A stretch of DNA of 5,409 bases from NCBI GenBank assembly GCA_945863085.1, contig CAMBCD010000201.1:1-5409 (forward strand), in the 5' to 3' direction. Shown piece by piece: positions 1-5,032 of the stretch. The position numbers and the translations under genes were made by a program. The stretch comes from Bordetella parapertussis. GTDB lineage: Bacteria > Pseudomonadota > Gammaproteobacteria > Burkholderiales > SG8-41. The notes under the pieces are model-generated. The model did no database searches. It was not told the DNA's origin and saw only the letters and a list, made by a program, of their open reading frames with translations. Within the stretch, counting starts at the first letter, position 1; each line of letters begins with the position of its first letter.

Positions 1-1035
1 CTCGGCATGGCGGTACCCGAGGAATACGGCGGCTCCGGGCTGTCGATACTCGACACCGTGCTGGTGCTCGAGGAAATCGGCAAAGTCTGTTACGTCACCG
101 CAATGGGCGCACTCGGCGAGGTCGGCACCCAGACGCGCGTGATCTCGACATTTGCGCCCGAGGAAATCAAACGCAAAATCCTGCCCCGCGTCGCCACTGG
201 CGAAGCGATGCTCGCCATCTGCATGACCGAACCCGATGCCGGCACCGACGTGCCGAACTACAAGACCAACTGCACCATCAAGGGTGACCGCGTGATCCTG
301 CGTGGCGCGAAAACGCTGATTTCACGCGCCGACATCGCCGAGATGTTCGTGGTGTTCACCCGTGTCGACAACAAACCGGGCGCCGAAGGCATCGGCTGCG
401 TACTGGTGCCGGGGGGCATCAAGGGCCTCAGCGCCAAGGCGAGTTATCACACGATGGGCGGCGAATACCTGTCCGACGTATTCTTCGATGACATAGAACT
501 GCCGCTGGAAAACCTGGTGATCCGCGACAACGGCATGAAAAAACTGCTGTCGGCCTTCAACACCCAGCGCTGCCTCAATCCGGCGATCTGCCTCGGCCTC
601 GCCGAAGGAGCGCTGGAAGAAGCCGTGAAATACATGCGCAACCGTTCGGCGTTCGGCAAAAAGATCGGCGACTTCCAGGGCATGCGCTGGAAAGTGGCCG
701 ACATGTACATCGAGATCGAGGCGGCGCGCGGCCTGCTCTACCGCGCTGCGGTTTCAGGCGACACGGTTTCAGGCAACAGATTCCCCGATCCGACGCTGGC
801 GGCGATGGCCAAGATCTACACCAATGAAATGTCGATCCGCGTCACCAGCGAAGCGGTCCAGGTGCACGGTGGTTACGGTTTCACCGACGAATTTCCGGTA
901 TCGCGTTTTTTCCGCGGCACGCGTTACGGCAGCCTCGGTGGCGGCACCACCGAGACCCTGCGCAACATGGTGGGACGCAAGCTGGTGGAGCAGATGGATC
1001 TTGCCTCGGGCTGCTTCGGCATGGATTACTTCTAG
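1..1035 (+). CDS. Acyl-CoA dehydrogenase family protein, 5' end outside the window
   Basis: FAD-dependent enzyme expected to introduce an alpha,beta double bond into an acyl-CoA and pass electrons to ETF. The reading frame is open from base 1; the ATG at 7 lies inside the conserved VPEEYGG segment, so it is not the real start, and perhaps 40-100 N-terminal residues are missing. Counting that ATG as residue 1, the first family signature is CMTEPDAGTD (72-81), the FAD/tetramer segment is RSAFGKKIG (213-221), and the C-terminal signature is QVHGGYGF (285-292) followed by GGGTTE (311-316). Oddities: the usual catalytic Glu of the medium/short-chain type (xEGT) is Gly312, and the alternative Glu of the isovaleryl/long-chain type (ER) is Gln187 (NTQR). 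The RD pair of the second signature reads RG (303-304). The family is certain; the substrate is not. It may act on a branched, cyclic or aromatic acyl-CoA, or use another base. Confidence 0.93.
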   Translation, partial: LGMAVPEEYGGSGLSILDTVLVLEEIGKVCYVTAMGALGEVGTQTRVISTFAPEEIKRKILPRVATGEAMLAICMTEPDAGTDVPNYKTNCTIKGDRVILRGAKTLISRADIAEMFVVFTRVDNKPGAEGIGCVLVPGGIKGLSAKASYHTMGGEYLSDVFFDDIELPLENLVIRDNGMKKLLSAFNTQRCLNPAICLGLAEGALEEAVKYMRNRSAFGKKIGDFQGMRWKVADMYIEIEAARGLLYRAAVSGDTVSGNRFPDPTLAAMAKIYTNEMSIRVTSEAVQVHGGYGFTDEFPVSRFFRGTRYGSLGGGTTETLRNMVGRKLVEQMDLASGCFGMDYF

Positions 1036-1077
1036 AACATTCTCTGGCGCAATCTTCGCACGTGCTGGTGTTTAGCC

Positions 1078-1096
1078 GCGGGGAGCCGTTACCCGC
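1078..1096. other. Weak hairpin in the convergent intergenic gap
   Basis: The 70-bp gap between the convergent acyl-CoA dehydrogenase and HtrA-like stop codons holds a small inverted repeat, GCGGG at 1078-1082 and CCCGC at 1092-1096, with a 9-nt loop. Neither strand shows a T-tract after it, so it is a poor intrinsic terminator. It is listed only because it is the sole structured element between the two genes. Confidence 0.25.
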
Positions 1097-1105
1097 AATT
1101 CAAAT

Positions 1106-2110
1106 TCAATAGACCGGCTTCGCGCGGAAATGCTGCTCGCGATTGATGGATTTGACCTTTACCGGTTCGACCTTGCTGCCTTTCAGCACGTCCAGCGTGA
1201 CTTCCACCCCGGCGTCGCCGCTTTTCCACAGACGCAGGTAGAAGTCCGCCTGTCCGCTGAGTGACTGGCCACCGAGACCGACGATGATGTCACCGGCCTG
1301 CAAGCCGGCATCCGCTGCCGGCCCTTCGTCGGTGACGCGGGTGATGATCACCTTGCCCTGCACCTCCTGTGAGGTAATGCCCAACCAGGGCCGCGGTTTG
1401 CTTGTCGCGCGGCCGTTGGCAATGAAATCCCCCAGCACCGGTTTCAAGGTGTCGATCGGCACGAACATGTTTCCCGGGACATTGCTCTTGCCGATGGCGT
1501 CCCCTACGGCCAGCGACCCGATGCCAAGCAGTTTGCCTTCGCGCGAGAGCAGCGCGGCCCCCTGCCAGTTGACCGTCGCCGGCGCGGTGTAAATCGCCTC
1601 ATTGAGCAGATACTCCCAGTAACCGACGAACGGCCGTTTGGACACGATGTAGGCAGGTGCTACGCCGTCGAAACCGACGATCAGAACCAGATCGCGCAGA
1701 TTCGCAGCGGAGGATTCACCGAAATCAACCGGTTTGACAGGCAGCGGTTGCAGCGATTTCACCAACCCGAGGCCGGTGGCGTTGTCGTAACCGATGACAT
1801 TGGCCGGGAATTTCCGGCCGTCGGCCGTTGCCAGTTCCACGGTATCGGCTTCAGTCACCAGGTAACCAATGGTCAGCACCAGTCCGCTGGAATCGATGAC
1901 CACGCCGGTGCCTTCGCGCTGCGGTCCCAGTGAGCGTGCACTGCGCGCATCCGGCACCGTCTTCACGGTGAGTTTGACCACCGAAAACTGGTCGACCGTG
2001 AGTTCGCGTTCGGCGGCAAAAACCGGGGCCTGCGCCAACAGCCCGGTGGCGAGCAGCATTGGCCCTGCTGTTTGCCGCACTTTGCGTAACATGCTGTGGA
2101 TGCAAGCCAT
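1106..2110 (-). CDS. Secreted HtrA-like (S1C-type) PDZ protein with substituted catalytic triad
   Basis: 334 residues. A basic N-terminus, a hydrophobic stretch (about 17-31) and a VFA|A site near 32/33 indicate a Sec signal peptide, so the product is probably periplasmic. Residues about 41-230 follow the DegP/HtrA trypsin fold: TGVVIDSSGLVLT (68-80), the DGRKFPANVIGYDNATGLGLVK stretch (97-118) and QGAALLSREGKLLGIGS (183-199). PDZ domain about 241-324, with its LGI carboxylate-binding loop at 243-245 and AGLQAGDIIVGLGG at 268-281. Aligned to HtrA motifs, the catalytic His (TNNHVV) is Tyr83, the Asp (TDLALLK) is Gly113, and the Ser (GNSGGPL) is Gln183, so proteolysis by the usual mechanism is not expected. 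I infer a non-proteolytic chaperone, adaptor or peptide sensor. The frame is intact, so it is not decaying. The Met1 start is supported by GGAG 7 nt upstream (2118-2121). Met7 is an alternative. Confidence 0.9.
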   Translation of the reverse strand: MACIHSMLRKVRQTAGPMLLATGLLAQAPVFAAERELTVDQFSVVKLTVKTVPDARSARSLGPQREGTGVVIDSSGLVLTIGYLVTEADTVELATADGRKFPANVIGYDNATGLGLVKSLQPLPVKPVDFGESSAANLRDLVLIVGFDGVAPAYIVSKRPFVGYWEYLLNEAIYTAPATVNWQGAALLSREGKLLGIGSLAVGDAIGKSNVPGNMFVPIDTLKPVLGDFIANGRATSKPRPWLGITSQEVQGKVIITRVTDEGPAADAGLQAGDIIVGLGGQSLSGQADFYLRLWKSGDAGVEVTLDVLKGSKVEPVKVKSINREQHFRAKPVY

Positions 2111-2116
2111 GATCAG

Positions 2117-2121
2117 TCTCC
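2117..2121 (-). promoter_or_regulatory. Ribosome binding site of the HtrA-like gene
   Basis: On the minus strand GGAGA lies directly upstream, with its GGAG core 7 nt before the ATG at 2110. This favours Met1 over the in-frame Met7. No convincing -35/-10 pair for this gene was found in the 140-bp divergent gap; TTGCGA and TAGGAT occur on this strand but only 15 nt apart. Confidence 0.6.
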
Positions 2122-2187
2122 GGTCAGTGCGGTCTCAAGGATGCAATATCCGGCCCCACTGGCGTCTATCCTACGACTAATGTCCAG

Positions 2188-2215
2188 GTCGCAAAAGACC
2201 CGTTGGGGATACAAT
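2188..2215 (+). promoter_or_regulatory. Candidate promoter of the SDR gene
   Basis: TACAAT at 2210-2215 matches the sigma70 -10 consensus at five of six bases and would place transcription start near 2222, giving a leader of about 29 nt before the ATG at 2251. The -35 region is poor: the best match, GTCGCA at 2188-2193 with a 16-nt spacer, agrees at three positions. A short inverted repeat, GGTC/GACC (2187-2190 and 2197-2200), covers this region, so an activator may be needed. Confidence 0.35.
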
Positions 2216-2236
2216 GCGCGCTCTTTTGACGATTGT

Positions 2237-2242
2237 GGAGGA
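2237..2242 (+). promoter_or_regulatory. Ribosome binding site that fixes the SDR start
   Basis: GGAGGA, a strong Shine-Dalgarno match, ends 8 nt before the ATG at 2251. A TTG at 2233 would add six residues in frame, but this site lies inside that extension, so the ATG is the start. Confidence 0.85.
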
Positions 2243-2250
2243 CAAACGGC

Positions 2251-3024
2251 ATGGAATTCGGACTCAAAGGCAAAGTCGCGATAATCACAGGCGGCACTGA
2301 AGGCATTGGCAAGGCCACCGCCCTGACGCTGGCCCGGGAAGGCGCCAAAGTAGCCATCTGCGCGCGGGGCAAACCGCTGCTCGACGCCACCGCCGCTGAA
2401 ATCACCAGGGCGGGCGGCGAAGTGCTGGCCATGGTGGCCGACATGAGCAAGGCAGCCGACTGCAAAAATTTCATCGAAGCCGTCGCACAGAAATTCGGCC
2501 GTATCGACATCCTCGTCAACAACGCCGGCACTTCCAAGCGCGGCAAGTTCCTCGAACTGCAGGACGAGGAATGGGCGGCGGACATCGAACTCAAGGTGTT
2601 CGGCGCGATTCGCTGCACGCGACTCGCCATCCCGCACATGAGAAAACAAGGTGGCGGCCGCATCATCAACATCACCATTTCCGCCGCCAAGCAGCCGGGA
2701 CCGGAATCGTATCCGACGTCGATCTCGCGCGCCGCGGGCTTGGCGATGACCAAGGCCCTGTCCAAGGAATTCGCCGTGGACAATATCCTCGTCAACACCA
2801 TCTGCATCGGCAAGATCAAATCAGGCCAGCATGAACGCCGTTACACCAAGGACGGCATCAGCGCCGAGGAGTATTACAGCAAGCTTGGCAAAGACATCCC
2901 GATGAAGCGCGCCGGCGAAGCGCAGGAAGTCGCCAATGTCATCACCTTCCTCGTATCCGATGCCGCCAGTTACGTCACCGGCACCAGCATCAACCTTGAC
3001 GGTGGCATCTCGGGTGTTCTTTAA
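2251..3024 (+). CDS. SDR family oxidoreductase with atypical active site
   Basis: 257 residues, the normal length for a classical SDR, with a Rossmann fold. The NAD(P)-binding motif is TGGTEGIG (13-20), preceded by GKVAIIT; CARG at 37-40 ends the second strand and its Arg hints at NADPH. Asp64 in VADM should contact the adenine, NNAG sits at 90-93, and the C-terminus YVTGTSINLDGG (241-252) is family-typical. The catalytic tetrad is not canonical. Aligning NxxG gives Lys115 where Asn is usual. Aligning SRAAG (159-163) with the usual SKAAx puts Arg160 at the Lys and Thr156 at the Tyr; Tyr154 lies two residues off. Ser144 is near the usual Ser. I recall similar KxFxAIR and PTSxSRAAG wording in uncharacterised SDRs, so this may be a distinct subfamily rather than a damaged gene. 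Likely substrate: a hydroxy- or ketoacyl compound, unproven. It is transcribed alone, divergent from the HtrA-like gene. Confidence 0.92.
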   Translation: MEFGLKGKVAIITGGTEGIGKATALTLAREGAKVAICARGKPLLDATAAEITRAGGEVLAMVADMSKAADCKNFIEAVAQKFGRIDILVNNAGTSKRGKFLELQDEEWAADIELKVFGAIRCTRLAIPHMRKQGGGRIINITISAAKQPGPESYPTSISRAAGLAMTKALSKEFAVDNILVNTICIGKIKSGQHERRYTKDGISAEEYYSKLGKDIPMKRAGEAQEVANVITFLVSDAASYVTGTSINLDGGISGVL

Positions 3025-3041
3025 AATATAAATAAAAACAA

Positions 3042-3107
3042 ACACTTAAAGGGTTTTCCTCGGTTGCGCCGGTGATGAATAAGCACCGGCGCAATACACT
3101 TAAGGTT
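3042..3107 (+). repeat. Short direct repeat flanking a hairpin
   Basis: ACACTTAAAGGGTT at 3042-3055 recurs as ACACTTAAGGTT at 3096-3107, differing by two single-base deletions. The copies bracket the perfect hairpin at 3064-3094, so the 54-nt unit looks like a small inserted or duplicated structured element. It could equally be chance in an AT-rich stretch. Confidence 0.4.
3064..3094 (+). terminator. Perfect 11-bp hairpin downstream of the SDR gene
   Basis: The arms TTGCGCCGGTG (3064-3074) and CACCGGCGCAA (3084-3094) pair perfectly around a 9-nt loop, starting 39 nt after the SDR stop codon. Neither strand has a T-tract directly after the stem, so it is not a classical intrinsic terminator. 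It may end or protect the SDR mRNA 3' end, or act with Rho. The structure is certain; its role is inferred. Confidence 0.4.
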
Positions 3108-3135
3108 GCCCGCGTGCATTTATTCCTTTACCGCC

Positions 3136-3174
3136 AAAAAAGAAATGCAGCCGGCACAGAAAGCGCGGGCTGCA
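3136..3174 (-). terminator. Intrinsic terminator for the regulator/tRNA-Thr transcript
   Basis: Read on the minus strand, TGCAGCC (3174-3168) and GGCTGCA (3152-3146) form a 7-bp GC-rich stem, extendable past one mismatch by two pairs. It is followed at once by TTTCTTTTTT (3145-3136). It starts 43 nt after the tRNA-Thr 3' end and would stop transcripts from the tRNA and, by read-through, from the Irr-like gene. Confidence 0.65.
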
Positions 3175-3217
3175 CAAGGCACAGGACAGGATATTGAGGA
3201 ATCCGGAGACATGCCGG

Positions 3218-3293
<76 letters not shown>

Positions 3294-3306
3294 CCGGGGA
3301 GGCCGC

Positions 3307-3312
3307 ATTTTA
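3307..3312 (-). promoter_or_regulatory. Candidate -10 box of the tRNA-Thr gene
   Basis: TAAAAT on the minus strand (five of six consensus bases) ends 13 nt before the tRNA 5' end. It is followed by a GC-rich discriminator, GCGGCC, as is usual for stable-RNA promoters under stringent control. No acceptable -35 is seen at 16-18 nt; that position overlaps the end of the regulator gene. The tRNA could instead be cut from a regulator-tRNA transcript. Confidence 0.4.
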
Positions 3313-3326
3313 CAGCAATCCCCCGC

Positions 3327-3743
3327 TCAGAGCGCGCGGATGCGGACGACGATATCCACGCCTTCGGTCACCATGCCCGGGGGCAATTCCGGCAGGCCGC
3401 TGACTGCAAGGTCGTCAGCAGGAACATCAGTAATTTCACCGGTATCGACGTTGTAAAGATGATGGTGCGGCTGCGTGTTGGGATCGTAGAACACCCGTTT
3501 CGGATCGACAATTACCTCACGAATCAGGCCGCAGTCGCGGAACAGGTTCAGCGTGTTGTAAACCGTCGCCTTCGACGTTTCGGCATGACGCTCGTTGACC
3601 AGCGTCAGAATCTGGTCTGCCGCCAGATGCTCACAGCGGCTGAACAGCACGTTGGCAATTTCCAGCCGTTGATGCGTAGGCGCGATGCCCTGCTTGCGCA
3701 ACAGGGCGATCAATTCATGGCGGCTGTAAGACATTGCTTTCAT
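3327..3743 (-). CDS. Fur-family transcriptional regulator, Irr-like
   Basis: 138 residues: an N-terminal winged helix (about 8-80) with recognition region SKATVYNTLNLFRDCGLI (57-74), then a short dimerisation domain. It carries HHH at 93-95 in the TQPHHHLYN segment and ends in VDIVVRIR (129-136). These features match the Irr (iron response regulator) branch rather than Fur, PerR or Zur. The CxxC zinc pairs of typical Fur proteins are absent; only Cys37 and Cys71 are present. In rhizobial Irr the HHH cluster contributes to haem/metal sensing; the N-terminal GCPWH haem motif of Bradyrhizobium Irr is absent here. Expected role: DNA-binding control of iron, haem or peroxide genes. Met1 follows closely on a strong promoter with no Shine-Dalgarno; Met4 is an alternative start with a weak GAAAG three bases ahead. 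The gene is divergent from the pilin operon and upstream of tRNA-Thr. Confidence 0.9.
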   Translation of the reverse strand: MKAMSYSRHELIALLRKQGIAPTHQRLEIANVLFSRCEHLAADQILTLVNERHAETSKATVYNTLNLFRDCGLIREVIVDPKRVFYDPNTQPHHHLYNVDTGEITDVPADDLAVSGLPELPPGMVTEGVDIVVRIRAL

Positions 3744-3751
3744 TGAAGTTT

Positions 3752-3780
3752 ATTTTAGGCCAAAGATTGGACTTTGTCTA
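3752..3780 (-). promoter_or_regulatory. Sigma70-type promoter of the Irr-like gene
   Basis: On the minus strand TAGACA (3780-3775, five of six bases) and TAAAAT (3757-3752, five of six) are separated by exactly 17 nt, the best promoter in the window. Only 8 nt separate the -10 box from the ATG at 3743, so transcription should start within one or two bases of that codon. Confidence 0.7.
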
Positions 3781-3781
3781 A
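3755..3781. promoter_or_regulatory. Dyad over the Irr-like promoter, candidate operator
   Basis: TTAG-GC-CAAAG and CTTTG-T-CTAA form an imperfect palindrome around the 6-nt centre ATTGGA. The nine paired bases per arm differ only in inner spacing (two bases against one). It covers the -35, the spacer and part of the -10, the expected place for a Fur-family repressor acting on its own gene. Binding is inferred. Confidence 0.5.
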
Positions 3782-3804
3782 TTCCGGGCAGACCACCCGC
3801 CGGG

Positions 3805-3818
3805 CCTGCCTGCCTGCC
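3805..3818 (+). repeat. CCTG microsatellite, 3.5 units
   Basis: CCTGCCTGCCTGCC is a short tandem tetranucleotide run in the divergent region between the Irr-like gene and the pilin operon. A run of seven G follows at 3832-3838. Both are simple-sequence tracts far from the likely pilin start site. Confidence 0.6.
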
Positions 3819-3865
3819 ACCCGCAACAACCGGGGGGGTTTGCGGAAAACCGTGCGCGATTTCAC

Positions 3866-3921
3866 GCTTCCCGGCCGGCCGTAACCGCTTATGCCGAATG
3901 GATAACCACTCATCGGGAAGC
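3866..3921. repeat. Spaced 8-bp inverted repeat upstream of the pilin operon
   Basis: GCTTCCCG (3866-3873) and CGGGAAGC (3914-3921) are perfect inverted copies 40 nt apart. The right arm falls about where a -35 element would lie for the candidate -10 at 3935. A role as a paired regulator site is possible but not shown. Confidence 0.35.
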
Positions 3922-3934
3922 CGTGGCGGCAGCG

Positions 3935-3940
3935 TAGAAT
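3935..3940 (+). promoter_or_regulatory. Candidate -10 box of the minor pilin operon
   Basis: TAGAAT matches five of six -10 bases and would give a leader of about 29 nt with the strong GGGGAG ribosome site (3965-3970) five bases before the ATG. No good -35 is seen at 16-18 nt, and no sigma54 GG/GC element was found. An activator-dependent promoter is likely. Confidence 0.35.
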
Positions 3941-3975
3941 CAGTCTTAATCTCTGACCATCCAAGGGGAGTCCCC

Positions 3976-4404
3976 ATGAAACGCGAACGCGGCTTTAGTC
4001 TGGTTGATCTACTGGTTGTTGTTGCCATCGTCGGCATTCTGTCGGCCATTGCTGTTCCACAGTATTCCGATTACGTGCTGCGCGGCAAAATCGCCGAAGC
4101 CACCGCGACACTGTCAGAACATCGCGTCCGGATGGAGCAGTATTTCCAGGATAACCGGACCTATGTCGGTGCCTGTGCCGCAGGCACTATCGCGCCGCTG
4201 CCGACTGGACGCTACTTCACCTATACTTGCCCGACGCTGACCGCGACGACATTCGGCATCGTCGCAACCGGAATCACCGCCCAGGGTACCGGGAGTTTCA
4301 TCTTTACGCTCAACCAAGCCAATGCCCGCGCCACCACTGGCGCCCCGACAGGCTGGACCACCAATTCCAACTGCTGGGTCACCAACAAGGCTGGCGGATG
4401 CTGA
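3976..4404 (+). CDS. pilE: Type IV minor pilin, PilE family
   Basis: 142 residues with a six-residue class III leader, MKRERG|FSLVDLL, cut by the prepilin peptidase between Gly6 and Phe7. A hydrophobic alpha1-N helix spans about 7-28. The PilE family is recognised by SDYVLRGKIAEA (31-42), RMEQYFQDNRTY (52-63) and the C-terminal stretch PTGWTTNSNCWVTNKAGGC (124-142). Cys67/Cys85 and Cys133/Cys142 probably form disulfides, the latter closing the D-loop. The product would sit in the inner membrane and then in the pilus tip or priming complex. Oddity: position +5 of the mature protein is Asp, not the nearly invariant Glu. The start is fixed by GGGGAG five bases upstream and by the leader length. 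It heads an operon; its stop overlaps the next start by 7 bp. Confidence 0.93.
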   Translation: MKRERGFSLVDLLVVVAIVGILSAIAVPQYSDYVLRGKIAEATATLSEHRVRMEQYFQDNRTYVGACAAGTIAPLPTGRYFTYTCPTLTATTFGIVATGITAQGTGSFIFTLNQANARATTGAPTGWTTNSNCWVTNKAGGC

Positions 4405-5021
4405 AACACCGGCAAACCGGCGTCAGCCTGATCGAGGTCATCATCGGTCTCGTTATCCTCGCCATACTGATGGTGATGGGTGTGCCGGAATATTCCAAGT
4501 TCCTGGCCAATGCCCGACTGAAGGCGACCACTGACACCCTGGTCAGCGGCCTGTCGCTGGCACGTGCGGAAGCCGTCAAGCGCAATGCCCGGGTCGAAAT
4601 GGTACTGACCAACGAGGAACCCATTGAAGGACTCGTCAATGTTGGCGCCTCCACCCTCGCCTCCACCAGTGGCGTGAACTGGATGGTGCGCGAGTGGGTG
4701 CCGCGCACGGGCTCCTATAACTTCATCGAAGGCAAGTTCGGCGCGGAAGGCGGCGGCAAGCAGACCGGTACGTTAGTGGAAATCGCTTCGTCCAGCGGCG
4801 ATGCCTCTTATGACGGACGGGCCATCTTCACCGGCTTCGGTGCGCTGACCATCGGCCAGTCAATCACCTACCAGATCACCAATTCCGCCGGCGGATTGTG
4901 CGCTGCGGCCGGCGGCCCGATGCGTTGCCTGACAGTCGTGGTATCACCAGGTGGCCAGATTCGCACCTGTGATCCTGCGGTCAACCCGGTCACCAGCCCA
5001 ACCGACACACGCGCCTGCTAG
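4398..5021 (+). CDS. GspH/FimT-family minor pilin (FimT/FimU type)
   Basis: 207 residues with leader MLKHRQTG|VSLIEV cut at Gly8/Val9; Glu13 is the conserved Glu5 of the mature protein, and the hydrophobic helix runs to about 29. YSKFLANARLKATTDTLVSG (32-51) and LARAEAVKRNARV (54-66) are hallmarks of FimT/FimU pseudopilins. The C-terminal part ends in VVSPGGQIRTCDP (181-193), typical of FimT. Cys168, 177, 191 and 207 could make two disulfides. FimT of Legionella and Xanthomonas binds DNA for uptake through a C-terminal GRxR motif; here it reads GQIR, so DNA binding is uncertain. Its place before pilV resembles Pseudomonas fimU. The start overlaps the pilE stop (ATGCTGA), with GGCGG just ahead, so translation is probably coupled. 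A longer in-frame extension into pilE is not credible. Confidence 0.9.
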   Translation: MLKHRQTGVSLIEVIIGLVILAILMVMGVPEYSKFLANARLKATTDTLVSGLSLARAEAVKRNARVEMVLTNEEPIEGLVNVGASTLASTSGVNWMVREWVPRTGSYNFIEGKFGAEGGGKQTGTLVEIASSSGDASYDGRAIFTGFGALTIGQSITYQITNSAGGLCAAAGGPMRCLTVVVSPGGQIRTCDPAVNPVTSPTDTRAC

Positions 5022-5032
5022 GACCAACATCC

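Noticed and set aside
447..710. Antisense ORF of 87 codons inside the acyl-CoA dehydrogenase gene
   Set aside because: The sense strand encodes conserved family motifs throughout; the antisense product has no recognisable features and no ribosome site was seen.
2233..2250. TTG start adding six residues to the SDR
   Set aside because: The strong GGAGGA site lies within it and is correctly spaced for the ATG at 2251; SDRs normally begin shortly before the GKVAIIT strand.
2113..2819. Long minus-strand ORFs opposite the SDR gene
   Set aside because: They are typical of high-GC antisense frames; the SDR on the plus strand accounts fully for the conservation pattern.
3108..3170. Longer inverted pairing GCCCGCG-TGCATTT (3108-3121) with AAATGCA (3143-3149) and CGCGGGC (3164-3170)
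   Set aside because: It needs a 14-nt bulge and competes with the better minus-strand terminator stem that directly precedes a T-tract.
3805..3818. CCTG repeats as a CRISPR or iteron array
   Set aside because: There are only 3.5 four-base units with no spacers, and no cas or rep genes nearby.
3832..3838. Seven-G run as a phase-variation switch for pilin expression
   Set aside because: It lies about 100 bp upstream of the candidate -10 and outside any coding frame I support, so length changes would have no obvious effect.
3898..3975. In-frame ATG that would lengthen the PilE-like protein by 26 residues
   Set aside because: It would give a 32-residue leader before the prepilin cleavage site and would start upstream of the strong GGGGAG site at 3965-3970, which is well placed for the ATG at 3976.
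4227..4397. 57-residue N-terminal extension of the FimT-like frame inside pilE
   Set aside because: The extension is an out-of-frame shadow of pilE; the prepilin leader begins at the ATG at 4398.
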